A stretch of 64,000 bases of DNA from JABMQW01 sp964439935 (GTDB lineage: Bacteria > Fidelibacterota > Marinisomatia > Marinisomatales > TCS56), in assembly GCA_964439935.1 (NCBI GenBank), contig CAYTPW010000001.1:310001-374000 (forward strand), given 5' to 3'. The notes beneath the pieces were generated by a model. It was not told where the DNA came from, did not search any database, and saw only the letters and a program-made list of their open reading frames with translations. Positions within the stretch are counted from its first letter, which is position 1; every line of letters starts with the position of its first letter. The position numbers and the translations under genes were made by a program. Shown here piece by piece: positions 53,352 to 62,983 of the stretch.

Positions 53352-54119
53352 TCAATTACAGTCTTGATAAATATGATACAAACCCTTAAGCGTCAGATCT
53401 TCATCGAAATTTGTTATTGATTGTGATATCCCCGCGATAACTTTACCCAGTCCGCCGGTAACAATAACCGGGACATTTTTCCAGCCTCGTTCGGCCTTGA
53501 TTCGTTTTACCATCCCGTCTACCATATCAGCCGCCCCCAGCAGGATACCGCTGGTCAGGTTAGTCTGGGTATCAGTCCCGATCGCCTTTTCAGGAATTAT
53601 GAAATCGATGCGATGAAGCAAGGCTGCCTTTTCTACCAGATCATTGGCACTGGTTTCTATGCCCGGAGCGATAGCACCGCCGATGAAATTGCCTTTTTCG
53701 TCCACCACATCGAATGTGGTAGCAGTGCCGAAATCGATCATGATCGCTGGTTTTCCGTACAACAAACCGCCGGCGTAAGAATTGGCGATCCGGTCGGCAC
53801 CCACTTCCCGTGGTGATTCCACCAGCAATTCGATCCCCAGATCGAGACCGCCATTCACTTCCAGAGGTTCGATCTGCAGATATTTAGTGCACATTTTACG
53901 GAAGACAAAAGTCAGCTTGGGGACCACACTACCGAAAACTACGCCTCGTAGAACCGATAAATCGACTGTCTTAGTCATGGCTAGTTGCTGGAATATCACC
54001 CAGCTTTCGTCGATCGTGCGTGACTCCTCACTCTTCAGTCGCCAACTTTCCAGTAAACGGCCATCGGAAAATAACCCAAAAACGATATTGGTATTACCAA
54101 CGTCGATTGTCAGTATCAT
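53352..54119 (-). CDS. coaX: Type III pantothenate kinase
   Basis: A 255-residue CoaX, which phosphorylates pantothenate in coenzyme A synthesis. The phosphate-binding start ILTIDVGNTNIVFGLF, the PREVGADRIANSYAG segment and the MIDFGTATTFDVV motif are characteristic. It is adjacent to birA without a gap (its ATG immediately follows the birA stop), a common arrangement. Confidence 0.97.
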   Translation of the reverse strand: MILTIDVGNTNIVFGLFSDGRLLESWRLKSEESRTIDESWVIFQQLAMTKTVDLSVLRGVVFGSVVPKLTFVFRKMCTKYLQIEPLEVNGGLDLGIELLVESPREVGADRIANSYAGGLLYGKPAIMIDFGTATTFDVVDEKGNFIGGAIAPGIETSANDLVEKAALLHRIDFIIPEKAIGTDTQTNLTSGILLGAADMVDGMVKRIKAERGWKNVPVIVTGGLGKVIAGISQSITNFDEDLTLKGLYHIYQDCN

Positions 54120-54893
54120 CTAGCGCTCCCGAAATTGTTGCATTTCACCGCTGCTGATAACCTGAATTTTCCCGGCAATCTCTATCAGCGCGGCTCCTGT
54201 ACTATCAAGACCTTTAAATTTACCATCCAGACGTGAATTTCCCACTAGCACTGAAACATCTTTTTCGATCAACAATCCAATCGTCTGCCAGTTCAAAATT
54301 ATTGATTCCGCAGGAAGCGTTTCTTTCGCCACTAATTGTTGGATGATTTTTGTGAGCAGATCTTCTCGTGGGACGGTTAATCCAGTTTCATTTTGCAAAG
54401 ATGTTGCGATAGCCTGTATCAAAACAGGGAATTGACTGGTGTCGTCGTTCACATTTAAGCCAATCCCGGTCACTGTACTGTGGATTTTATCATCCAATAT
54501 ACGGCTCTCACAGAGGATTCCACCGACTTTCCGGGAATTGAGGTAAATATCATTGGGCCATTTCAAGCAGGCAGATAATTTTAATTCGGATAATGCATCA
54601 ACCACTGCCAGACCAGCCCGCAGTGGCAGTAATCCAGCCTGGACTGCTAACTCATCGGTTGCACGTAACCATGAGAAGGTCAGTCCCTGCCCGGGTTGGG
54701 AAAACCAAGTGTTTGAGCCTTGACCACGCCCGGCTGTTTGATCATCGGTGATGATTAAAGCATTCTTATTACCGTCCTGCTTGAATATTTCCCAGGCCCT
54801 GGAATTAGTCGATTCGAGGCGCTTAAAATAAAAAAAATCCCAGTTTGGGAAAGACGTTCTTAGAAATGACCGAATGAAATCGGTATTTAACAC
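54120..54893 (-). CDS. birA: Biotin--[acetyl-CoA-carboxylase] ligase
   Basis: A 257-residue ligase that attaches biotin to carrier lysines. It starts with the catalytic domain: RLESTNSRAWE, the biotin/ATP motif TAGRGQGSNTWFS and KWPNDIYLNSRKVGGILCE. The N-terminal DNA-binding domain of bifunctional BirA is absent, so it is not a repressor. Its target carrier lies 4 kb away in the same direction (59 kb). Confidence 0.96.
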   Translation of the reverse strand: MLNTDFIRSFLRTSFPNWDFFYFKRLESTNSRAWEIFKQDGNKNALIITDDQTAGRGQGSNTWFSQPGQGLTFSWLRATDELAVQAGLLPLRAGLAVVDALSELKLSACLKWPNDIYLNSRKVGGILCESRILDDKIHSTVTGIGLNVNDDTSQFPVLIQAIATSLQNETGLTVPREDLLTKIIQQLVAKETLPAESIILNWQTIGLLIEKDVSVLVGNSRLDGKFKGLDSTGAALIEIAGKIQVISSGEMQQFRER

Positions 54894-54894
54894 G

Positions 54895-55473
54895 TTAGAT
54901 AAAAAATAATTTCAACTGGACAATCGTCAGCACAAATCCTAATGCGGATCCTACAATCACCTGGGCCGGAGTATGGGCTTTAAGTATAATCCGCGAAGTA
55001 CCGACCAGGGCGGTCAAAGCGGCCATCGGCCAGGCATATGCATTCCATAGCATCCATAACGCAGCCAGTGGACTGGTCAATCCGGCAGCATGGAGAGAAA
55101 CCTTCCAATAGCGCGTAATAAACATGAAAATGACCAGATTGGTCAGACTGCAGAATACCAATCCCCGAGTGAGATTATTGGCTTCCATCGTTTCCAGTAA
55201 AACATAGGCCAAAGCGTATGACAACAGACTGATGAGCAATGGCGTAAACCGCTGTTCGCGCAGGGAAACATTCAAGTCGGTTATGACCTTTTTCCAACGG
55301 AGAATCAGCAGGGTGATCAAAGGTACCAGTGAAGCAAAGAAAAAGGCAGTCAGCCAGATCAACATGCGACTGGAACCGGAACGACCAGCCTCCGCCACCA
55401 GAATGGCCAGGGCGCCCGGTGCTACTACCACCGGACTGAATAGGTTGGATATTATTTTTGCCAGGGATATCAT
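54895..55473 (-). CDS. PAP2-like membrane protein
   Basis: A 192-residue protein with six hydrophobic spans. The end of the phosphatase signature is visible (SRIILKAHTPAQVIVGS, matching SRxxxxxHxxxDxxxG but with Gln for Asp), and SLHAAG replaces the usual PSGH motif. The KxxxxxxRP motif is poor. It may therefore be a catalytically altered PAP2 relative of unknown role in lipid metabolism. I choose the ATG at 55473; a TTG 12 bases earlier would overlap the LysM gene. It is the gene just upstream of birA, with a 1-base gap. Confidence 0.7.
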   Translation of the reverse strand: MISLAKIISNLFSPVVVAPGALAILVAEAGRSGSSRMLIWLTAFFFASLVPLITLLILRWKKVITDLNVSLREQRFTPLLISLLSYALAYVLLETMEANNLTRGLVFCSLTNLVIFMFITRYWKVSLHAAGLTSPLAALWMLWNAYAWPMAALTALVGTSRIILKAHTPAQVIVGSALGFVLTIVQLKLFFI

Positions 55474-55475
55474 TT

Positions 55476-56249
55476 TCAGCTGCAAGGGTCCAGTTTTTTA
55501 CGTAATTGAATTATCATTCCTGGTTTAAGTACGCCAGCATTGGATTCCAGTCGAACTTCGTTGTCCATGTACAAGATTATCCATGCTAATTCATCACCAA
55601 AAACCGTGCCAGCAATCGACCAGAGGGTCTCACCAGATTTTATCGTATAATCGTAAAATTCGACCGGACATTTTTTTGCCTGGTCAGCAGGTTTTAACAA
55701 ATCGAGAAAACGGTATGGATAAATCAAGTTGGGATTGGATCCAATTGTTGTCTTATTCCAGGCGTAGATTTTTTTCCACATCAACCAGTCGCCATATTCC
55801 TGTTTGGCAATTTTACTCAAAAAGTCACCGCGTTTGATCATATAATCTTCGTAGATGCTATCAGCGAAAACAATTTCCGGTTTTGGTAACGAGGGCGATA
55901 TGATAATATTTTCAACCTGTGGTTCCTCTGCTTCAACTGCTTCGGTCGTATCGGCCATCTCGGCAGGTTCAGGAAGAGGTTTGGCTTCCACGTCAGTTTC
56001 GGCCGTATCAACTTCGAAAATGGTTATCAGCTCGGAATCCACTTCTGGTTCAGTGGTGATTTCCACCTCGGTTACAGCACTATCAGGTTGATCAAATTCC
56101 AGATCGGTATTGTTCGTTTCGATCTCCAGACGCTGGGAATCGATGGTCTGAGCAGTCTGTGGAGGTGGTTCAGGGGAAACCAGTTCCTCGGTTTTTTTTG
56201 CGCAGGATATGATGAAAAATAATAGTGTAATTATTGTTATGGACCGCAT
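55476..56249 (-). CDS. LysM-domain lipoprotein
   Basis: A 257-residue lipoprotein with the lipobox IISC (Cys16). A long acidic, Pro/Glu/Thr-rich linker (about 20-120) is followed by two LysM modules, about 131-180 (YMIKRGDFLSKIAKQEYG) and about 200-250 (YTIKSGETLWSIAGTVFG). LysM binds peptidoglycan, so the protein probably links the outer membrane to the wall. Confidence 0.9.
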   Translation of the reverse strand: MRSITIITLLFFIISCAKKTEELVSPEPPPQTAQTIDSQRLEIETNNTDLEFDQPDSAVTEVEITTEPEVDSELITIFEVDTAETDVEAKPLPEPAEMADTTEAVEAEEPQVENIIISPSLPKPEIVFADSIYEDYMIKRGDFLSKIAKQEYGDWLMWKKIYAWNKTTIGSNPNLIYPYRFLDLLKPADQAKKCPVEFYDYTIKSGETLWSIAGTVFGDELAWIILYMDNEVRLESNAGVLKPGMIIQLRKKLDPCS

Positions 56250-56431
56250 ATCAATTTCCTATGTATGCCTAAATTATTTCAAGCCAGTTTGTGTATTGTA
56301 CTACGGAAAGAACCAATCAGTTCAACATTAATCATTACTGGATCGATAAAATAACAACGTTAAAGTTACTAAAGATTATTTTATCGGATGAGTTAAGATT
56401 AATTATAATTATGAAAAATTAAATGGATGAT

Positions 56432-57919
56432 TCAGGGAGTATATTCTCCGAAAACAGATCTCAGGCTATCAGCGATTTCCCCCAGCGAGCAGCGTTTCTT
56501 AACGCATTCGATAATTGGCGGTAACAAATTGTCTGGACCTGCTGCCTTCTGCGATAATTTTTTAAGCTGATTGGTTACCTGAGAGATATCCCGGTCTTTT
56601 TTAAAATTCGATACCTGCTTTCTCTGCAGTTCAGCTGAAGTTTTACTTACTTCCATGATTTCCGGATCAGCCTGGTCATCATCAATGAATTTATTTATCC
56701 CAATGACGGTATTGCTTCCATCGTCGATACCACGCTGATAGGCATAGGCGCTGCTAGAGATTTCATTTTGAATCCAGCCCTGTTCGATCGCTTTGACCGC
56801 TCCACCCAATTTATCAATTTCAGTGATAATCGCCTGCGCTTCTCGTTCAATGGTGTCGGTCATCTCCTCAACTATATAACTTCCGCCAAATGGATCAGGA
56901 TGTTCCGTCAGCCCGGTTTCCAAGGCAATAATTTGTTGTGTTCGTAATGCAATTTGTGCAGCTTCCTCCGAAGGTAGAGATAGCGCTTCATCGCGACTGT
57001 TAGTATGCAAGGACTGGGTTCCACCGAGCACAGCAGACAGGGCCTGAATTGTAGTGCGGACGATATTATTGTCAATCTGCTTTGCTGTCAAGGTCGAACC
57101 CCCGGTTTGGGTGTGGAACCGACAGAGCATTGCTTTGGGATTGGTGGCACCAAAACGATTTTTCATTGTGGTAGCCCAAAGACGACGAGCCGCCCGGAAT
57201 TTTGCAATCTCTGTCAGAAATCCATTATGTGCATTGAAGAAAAAGGACAGGCGGGCGCCGAACTGATCAACATTGAGTCCACTGTCAACCGCCGACTGAA
57301 CATAAGCAATTCCATTTGCCAGTGTAAAAGCCAACTCCTGGGCAGCTGTACTGCCCGCTTCTCGAATGTGATAACCGGATATTGAAATAGTATTCCATTT
57401 GGGCATGTGCCGGGCGCAGAACTGGAAGATATCGGTTACCAGACGCATTGATGATTCCGGTGGATAAATATATGTACCACGTGCTACATATTCCTTTAGA
57501 ATATCGTTTTGTATAGTACCCCGTAGCTTGTCCGGTGCTATTCCCTGATCCTCTGCGATTACAATGTATTTGGCCAACAAAATAGCGGCAGTCGCATTTA
57601 TTGTCATTGATGTGGAAATCTTATCAAGCGGTATATCGGTGAAAAGGGATTTCATATTATCGACAGTCGAGATGGGAACGCCAACGCGGCCAACCTCACC
57701 TTCAGCCATGGAATTATCAGAATCATAGCCTATCTGTGTTGGAAGGTCAAACGCCACTGATAAACCCATTACCCCCTGGTTAAGTAAATAATGATAGCGC
57801 CGGTTGGATTCTTCCGCAGAAGAAAAACCGGCGTACTGCCGGGTAGTCCATAATCGTGATCGGTACATTTCGGGATAGATACCCCGCGTAAAGGGGAATT
57901 CACCAGGTTTCAAGGTCAT
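56432..57919 (-). CDS. Methylmalonyl-CoA mutase large-subunit-type protein
   Basis: A 495-residue mutase catalytic (TIM-barrel) chain without the B12-binding domain. The substrate-carboxylate contacts of methylmalonyl-CoA mutase are present at equivalent places: Tyr29 (TTRQYAGF; Tyr89 in P. shermanii), Arg147 (VARGTYIY; Arg207) and His184 (SGYH; His244), all with a constant offset of 60. Isobutyryl-CoA mutase has Phe and Gln at the first two. It should interconvert methylmalonyl- and succinyl-CoA with a separate cobalamin subunit, which is not in the window. It overlaps the DnaJ gene by 4 bases. Confidence 0.9.
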   Translation of the reverse strand: MTLKPGEFPFTRGIYPEMYRSRLWTTRQYAGFSSAEESNRRYHYLLNQGVMGLSVAFDLPTQIGYDSDNSMAEGEVGRVGVPISTVDNMKSLFTDIPLDKISTSMTINATAAILLAKYIVIAEDQGIAPDKLRGTIQNDILKEYVARGTYIYPPESSMRLVTDIFQFCARHMPKWNTISISGYHIREAGSTAAQELAFTLANGIAYVQSAVDSGLNVDQFGARLSFFFNAHNGFLTEIAKFRAARRLWATTMKNRFGATNPKAMLCRFHTQTGGSTLTAKQIDNNIVRTTIQALSAVLGGTQSLHTNSRDEALSLPSEEAAQIALRTQQIIALETGLTEHPDPFGGSYIVEEMTDTIEREAQAIITEIDKLGGAVKAIEQGWIQNEISSSAYAYQRGIDDGSNTVIGINKFIDDDQADPEIMEVSKTSAELQRKQVSNFKKDRDISQVTNQLKKLSQKAAGPDNLLPPIIECVKKRCSLGEIADSLRSVFGEYTP

Positions 57920-58665
57920 GAAATCTGCCGCTCTGCTTTAATTTTTTGGTAGGCATCATTGACAGCTTTAAATTTCTCTTCAGCCAGTTTCTGCAATTCT
58001 GTGCCGAGGTGAGCCACCTTATCGGGATGATATTTATTAGCCATCCGCCGGTAGGCTCTTTTCAACTCCAGATCATCGACGTGGGGGGCAATCTCCAGAA
58101 TTTTGTAAGCCGAATCAGTGTCCTCCACAAACATGGCACGAATCGAATTAAAATCATTATCGTTAATATTTAAATATTTGGCAATTTGCTTGATAACGGA
58201 TATTTCTTCCGGATGAATTCGACCATCCGCCTTTGAAAGGCCAAATAATACATGAATTAATTCCAATCGACTGGGATGGTCCATTGAACGTTTAATCTGT
58301 AGACAAACATCTCGTAATGGGTAATCCTGTTCCATGATATCACGGAATAACAGGAGTAAATCATTGGCGTTTCTGCTGCCAAATTGCCGGTTCAGAAATA
58401 ACTTGATATACTCCAACTCGGATTTGAGCATTTGGCGATCAGCCTTCATAACCATGGCAAATAATACCAGGAGTGATACAGCAAAATCTCCGGGTTGAGT
58501 AACTGATGGTTGACGGTGACTTCGGAATCCACCGCCGAAATTTGTGGTTCCATCGCCACCAGTTTGCTGACTCATACTGGCTAATGTGTAGCCAATGATT
58601 CCTCCAATCGGTCCACCAAGAGCCCAACCAATACCACCCCAGATCAATCGTTTCCCAAAACTCAT
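57916..58665 (-). CDS. TerB-like/DnaJ-domain protein (DjlA-like)
   Basis: A 249-residue protein with a short hydrophobic N-terminus (about 8-30, a possible membrane anchor), a TerB-like helical domain (about 55-175) and a C-terminal J domain with the HPD motif (RRMANKYHPDKV). This is the layout of DjlA, a membrane J-protein that recruits DnaK. It lies between the mutase and the biotin carrier genes with 4-base overlap and a 6-base gap, so it is co-expressed with them, perhaps to help assembly. Confidence 0.86.
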   Translation of the reverse strand: MSFGKRLIWGGIGWALGGPIGGIIGYTLASMSQQTGGDGTTNFGGGFRSHRQPSVTQPGDFAVSLLVLFAMVMKADRQMLKSELEYIKLFLNRQFGSRNANDLLLLFRDIMEQDYPLRDVCLQIKRSMDHPSRLELIHVLFGLSKADGRIHPEEISVIKQIAKYLNINDNDFNSIRAMFVEDTDSAYKILEIAPHVDDLELKRAYRRMANKYHPDKVAHLGTELQKLAEEKFKAVNDAYQKIKAERQIS

Positions 58666-58671
58666 TTCAAA

Positions 58672-59181
58672 TCAGTCTCCTTCAATTCTCAATAGCGGAT
58701 CACCTTTATTCTTCGAAACCCCCGGCTTTACATATACATCGCTAACCACACCTGAAACAGAAGATACAATTTCATTTTCCATCTTCATTGCTTCAAGAAT
58801 CAGTAATCTATCGTTTTTTTGAATTTTATCGCCAGATTTAACAAAAACTTGCCGGACGAGTCCCGGTATTGGTGAGATGACATTTTGAGCGGTACTTGTC
58901 GCTGTTTTATTTAATCCGAATTTCCCCTGCAATATCTGTATCTCATCTTTCAAATGGACATTGAATGACTGCTGGTCCAGTGTGACTCGATAGCCGCCGT
59001 TTATATTGGTTAAGCTGAGATAATGCGATTTTCCATTAATAATCAGTGAATATGAATACGGACTTAACTGGATACTGTCAACGACCAGTGAAGATGCATC
59101 AATTTCTACTAGAAATCCGTCTCCTTGATTAGCTATAGAAAAATCGATTAACTGGTCGTCGATTGATGCTTGAAATTTCAT
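58672..59181 (-). CDS. Biotin carboxyl carrier-type protein
   Basis: A 169-residue protein. The C-terminal 70 residues are a biotinyl domain with the attachment motif EAMKMENE (Lys133) and PIPGLVRQVFVKSGD. The N-terminal 90 residues are a beta-rich region as seen in propionyl-CoA carboxylase carriers. It serves as the biotin carrier for the carboxylase next door, overlapping it by 4 bases. The carboxyltransferase subunit is not in the window. Confidence 0.92.
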   Translation of the reverse strand: MKFQASIDDQLIDFSIANQGDGFLVEIDASSLVVDSIQLSPYSYSLIINGKSHYLSLTNINGGYRVTLDQQSFNVHLKDEIQILQGKFGLNKTATSTAQNVISPIPGLVRQVFVKSGDKIQKNDRLLILEAMKMENEIVSSVSGVVSDVYVKPGVSKNKGDPLLRIEGD

Positions 59182-60677
59182 TGTGATTCTATTTGACGGC
59201 CTTGCATTTTCCAGTTGGAAACAACCTGGTTATTATTGACCCTGGTTTTTTTACTGATAATGGTCTGGTGCAAGGCCGCTGCGACGGCTATTGCGTTATG
59301 CTTATCTGTAATATTATGCGATTTCCGGTTTCGGAGATTCTTTAATTCATCGTGTATGAAATGTGTATTATAATCCCCGTTTATGAAATTTAGGTTTTCC
59401 ATTATCGCAAGACAGAATGGAACGACTGTTTCCAATCCGACAATATGGAATTCAGATAAGGCACGATGCATTCCCGAGATTGCTCCTGATCGAGTTGAGC
59501 CGTGCACGATCAATTTTCCTAATAGAGGATCATAATAAGGAGTCACTTCTTCACCAACTTGCAATCCGTGATCAAGCCTTACACCAAATCCGTCCGGTAG
59601 GACCAGCTCATGAATCGTTCCGACGGATGGAGTAAAATTATTGAATCCATCTTCAGCATAGATACGGCATTCAATCGCATGACCTCTAAGATCGATATCA
59701 GATTGTGCATGGTCCAGATATTCACCTTGAGCGACCCGGATCTGTTGCCTAACCAAATCGATACCGGTTCTCATTTCGGTTACGGGATGTTCCACCTGCA
59801 GGCGTGTGTTCATCTCTAGAAAATAATAATTGTGTTGTGAATCTACCAAAAATTCTACAGTACCAACTCCGGTGTAACCTACCGCCTGTGCAAGCTCAAC
59901 CGCCATAGACATCATTTCTTGACGCAGATCATCATTAATGAAAGGGGAGGGAGATTCCTCAATTATTTTTTGGTAACGGCGTTGAATGGAACATTCCCGC
60001 TCGCCAAGCGCGATACAATTTCCATGCTTGTCGGCAAGAATTTGAATTTCAATATGATGTGGATTTTCCAGATATTTTTCAATGAAAACACGGTTATCGG
60101 CAAAAGAAGATCCTGCCTCTGAACTGGCACGTTCAATATAGCCCTTTAAATCAGCTTCCTGGTTAACGATCCGCATGCCCTTGCCACCACCACCACCGGC
60201 TGCTTTAATCAATACGGGATATCCGATATCCCGTGCAATGGCAACCGGGTCATCTGTATCTGTCAATGGATGCTCCAACCCGGGAACTACTGGCACCCCA
60301 ACCGATAGAGCCTGCTGCCGGGCAATTGTTTTGTCTCCCATTTGTCGAATTGCCTCAATCGGTGGACCGATCCAGATTATTCCGTTGTCAATTATATATT
60401 GCGCAAAGCGGATATTTTCGCTCAGGAATCCGTATCCCGGGTGAATCATCTGCGCACCGGATTCCTTTGCCACAGAAATTACACGATCAATATTCAGGTA
60501 GCTCTCGGCAGCAGGCGATTGTCCGATATGATACGCTTCATCGGCCATCAAGATATGGGGAGCGGTACGATCGGCAGTAGAATATATTCCTACTGTTTTT
60601 ATTCCCATTTCGCGACATGTGCGCATTACCCGGATAGCAATCTCACCGCGATTTGCCACCAAAATCTTTTTATGCAT
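59178..60677 (-). CDS. Biotin carboxylase subunit (acetyl/propionyl-CoA carboxylase)
   Basis: A 499-residue ATP-grasp biotin carboxylase. The start KILVANRGEIAIRVMRTCREMG, the KAAGGGGGKGMRIV glycine loop, the ERECSIQRRYQKIIEESPSP segment and EMNTRLQVEHPVTEM are diagnostic. It carboxylates the biotin on the carrier protein encoded next. Neighbouring methylmalonyl-CoA mutase favours a propionyl-CoA carboxylase, but AccC-type use for acetyl-CoA is not excluded. It is the first gene of the operon. Confidence 0.95.
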   Translation of the reverse strand: MHKKILVANRGEIAIRVMRTCREMGIKTVGIYSTADRTAPHILMADEAYHIGQSPAAESYLNIDRVISVAKESGAQMIHPGYGFLSENIRFAQYIIDNGIIWIGPPIEAIRQMGDKTIARQQALSVGVPVVPGLEHPLTDTDDPVAIARDIGYPVLIKAAGGGGGKGMRIVNQEADLKGYIERASSEAGSSFADNRVFIEKYLENPHHIEIQILADKHGNCIALGERECSIQRRYQKIIEESPSPFINDDLRQEMMSMAVELAQAVGYTGVGTVEFLVDSQHNYYFLEMNTRLQVEHPVTEMRTGIDLVRQQIRVAQGEYLDHAQSDIDLRGHAIECRIYAEDGFNNFTPSVGTIHELVLPDGFGVRLDHGLQVGEEVTPYYDPLLGKLIVHGSTRSGAISGMHRALSEFHIVGLETVVPFCLAIMENLNFINGDYNTHFIHDELKNLRNRKSHNITDKHNAIAVAAALHQTIISKKTRVNNNQVVSNWKMQGRQIESQ

Positions 60678-60727
60678 ACTTAAAACTAAGCAGTTTCAAA
60701 TTTGCGAAAAAGTTATATTCTATCCGT

Positions 60728-61267
60728 ATGAGAATACCAATTCGCACGCGTTTGTTAATATGGTGGCTAAAAAAGCGCTCCAGCATATCTGTGCAGGAAC
60801 CACCGGTACTAGCCTTCCGTAGAACAGGTTCGGGCTTGTCCCATGTCCTGATTCTTTTTCCCGCAGATGAAAAAGCTGGCCGGACAGCCAGATATTTTTT
60901 AAAGACATTGTTCAATAACCAGGTTGTAAACATTGACGTTCTTGGTAGAGATACCTTTAATCCGGTCGATAAAATAACAGATAAAGTCACCATAAAACAG
61001 TATTCCGATCAGGATTTTAACTGGGCTGGTGGGTTGAGAAAAACAGCTCAAACCAGGATTTTCAACCATCAGTATGATGCAATACTGGACCTAAATCCGG
61101 TGTTTAATTTGCAATCGGCAATATTGTCTATCTATTCTCATGCCGCAATAAGAGTAGGCTTCAAATCCGAATTTTCTTACAATTTCTATAATATAGAGAT
61201 TGACCATAAACCGGATAGTTTTCTGGAACTGGGCTACAAAAAAATCCAGGAATTACTTAGTCTATGA
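60728..61267 (+). CDS. DUF6913-like protein, glycosyltransferase-9-like
   Basis: A 179-residue protein that resembles short Bacteroidota proteins called DUF6913; the YDAILDLNPVFNLQSAIL and AIRVGFKSEFSYNFYNIEI segments look like a fragment of a heptosyltransferase fold. Catalytic function is unproven. I place the start at the ATG at 60728; longer readings would run into the divergent carboxylase start. The GlmU-like gene overlaps its stop by 4 bases. Confidence 0.62.
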   Translation: MRIPIRTRLLIWWLKKRSSISVQEPPVLAFRRTGSGLSHVLILFPADEKAGRTARYFLKTLFNNQVVNIDVLGRDTFNPVDKITDKVTIKQYSDQDFNWAGGLRKTAQTRIFNHQYDAILDLNPVFNLQSAILSIYSHAAIRVGFKSEFSYNFYNIEIDHKPDSFLELGYKKIQELLSL

Positions 61268-62490
61268 TGAATTATTATATCTTTGAGGATCAATTTGCAA
61301 TGAATTTTTCCCCTATTACTGACACGCGTCCCGGTTTTGAATTGCGTTGTGGAGCTTTCAGCTTCATTGACCGCATTCTCCAACAGCTGCCAGAAGGAAG
61401 AGCTGCATTGTTTGTCCGGAATGAACTGGCCGCTACGGTTGCTGAAAAATATCCTCAGTGGGAGGTCAATCCCAAGCAGGTAAAGGATGGCATTTGGTTA
61501 TTGGGAAATGTTATCTGGGACGATTTGGAGCTGGATCATCTGCTAAAAGGTCCTACCGGACATTACTATAAGAACGACCGAACGATCGGCGCTAGGCTAA
61601 CTGCCGCGGATGGCCAGGTTTGGGTAGAACGCGGTGGACCAGTTTATTCAAAACTGAATTACACGGCTCGGTCAGTAAAAGCAACAAGTCTTTTACCACA
61701 TTACCTTTGGGACATAATCAGTTTTAATGAAATTACCTTAATAAATGATTGTCAGAAATTTGAGCCAGGTAATGCAGTTAATAATCAGCGGCAGGATATT
61801 TTTCTGGTTAATCCTGCTAATATTAGTTTAGCCAATATTGAATTCTGTAAACCGGGAGTTTGTATCGATGCATCACAGGGCCCGGTCATTATCGAGGAAA
61901 ACGTGAAAATCGGAGCCGGAGCTTCAATTGCCGGACCGGTATTTATTGGGTATGGCAGTCATATTGCCGCAAATGCCAATATAAGACCGGGAACAGTCGC
62001 CGGTCCGATGTGCAATCTGGGCGGGGAAATCAGTCAATCAATACTGCAGGGGTATAGCAACAAAAGCCATAATGGTTTTCTTGGTAATTCATATCTTGGT
62101 GAATGGGTCAATCTCGGTGCCGGTACGAATAACAGTAATTTAAAAAATAACTACCAACCGGTCACAATCAACGTCAATGGACAGATTGTTGAATCGAATA
62201 TACTGCATGTAGGCGCTTTCATCGGTGACCATTGTAAAACAGCGCTGGGTACAAAAATTAATACTGGATCAACTTTCGGTCCAGTATGCAGTATAATTTC
62301 CAGAGACTTAACTCCGAGCAACTTACCGCCATTCACGTTTTTTCGAAGTGGAGAACAATTGGAATTCCAATTCGATAAATTTCTTGGAACAGCGAGCACA
62401 ATGATGATTCGCCGGGAACAGCGATTATCTGATGCTCAGATTAGATTATTTAAATATTTACACAAAAATCGGCTGATTAATCCAATCTAA
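61264..62490 (+). CDS. Alternative GlmU-type sugar nucleotidyltransferase/acetyltransferase
   Basis: A 408-residue protein. The N-terminal half begins YYIFEDQFAMNFSPITDTRPGFELRCGAFS, typical of the Bacteroidota-type alternative GlmU, and the C-terminal half is a left-handed beta helix with hexapeptide repeats (GPVIIEENVKIGAGASIAGPVFIG). Such proteins are proposed to make UDP-N-acetylglucosamine in two steps. The catalytic assignment is by family. It follows the DUF6913-like gene with coupled translation. Confidence 0.85.
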   Translation: MMNYYIFEDQFAMNFSPITDTRPGFELRCGAFSFIDRILQQLPEGRAALFVRNELAATVAEKYPQWEVNPKQVKDGIWLLGNVIWDDLELDHLLKGPTGHYYKNDRTIGARLTAADGQVWVERGGPVYSKLNYTARSVKATSLLPHYLWDIISFNEITLINDCQKFEPGNAVNNQRQDIFLVNPANISLANIEFCKPGVCIDASQGPVIIEENVKIGAGASIAGPVFIGYGSHIAANANIRPGTVAGPMCNLGGEISQSILQGYSNKSHNGFLGNSYLGEWVNLGAGTNNSNLKNNYQPVTINVNGQIVESNILHVGAFIGDHCKTALGTKINTGSTFGPVCSIISRDLTPSNLPPFTFFRSGEQLEFQFDKFLGTASTMMIRREQRLSDAQIRLFKYLHKNRLINPI

Positions 62491-62572
62491 AATTCTGCTG
62501 CCTTCGCATAATTACTATTGACGAATCATCTCATTCCAGTTATATTCCGCCCGATTTTTCAGGAAAATATTT

Positions 62573-62959
62573 ATGTTAGAAGGTATAATCTGTCCCGTCT
62601 GTGAATCAACGCTTCTTGAGGGTGATCTAAAAGAATCGTTAATCTGCTTATATTGTAGAACAGATCTACGCGATAGAAAATATTTGGATTTTCTGGAATA
62701 TTTAATGACACATGGTATTGTGGATAATCTGGATTTTTTCGATGCTGAGGTATACAGTGAGGATATTGAGCGCTTGGAACAATCAGACGAGGATGAGGTA
62801 GATACGACAGAATTTGAACGAAAAAAAGATAATTTTAGTTTATATGAAAATGAGATGAATGGCCAGCCCCAGGAAGAGGAAAGTCCTGAATATGATAATT
62901 TTGAAGGAATTGAGGAGGACTGGGAAGAATTCAACCGTCGCGAATTCGAAGGTTTTTAA
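62573..62959 (+). CDS. Small zinc-ribbon protein with acidic tail
   Basis: A 128-residue protein with one zinc-ribbon-type cysteine set (CPVC at about 8-11 and CLYC at about 25-28) and a very acidic C-terminal half. I do not recognise a family. AGGAAA is placed upstream of the ATG. It is 24 bases before the DUF3467 gene and probably in the same operon. Confidence 0.65.
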   Translation: MLEGIICPVCESTLLEGDLKESLICLYCRTDLRDRKYLDFLEYLMTHGIVDNLDFFDAEVYSEDIERLEQSDEDEVDTTEFERKKDNFSLYENEMNGQPQEEESPEYDNFEGIEEDWEEFNRREFEGF

Positions 62960-62983
62960 TTAAAGGAAGAGGCGAGTAATTAT

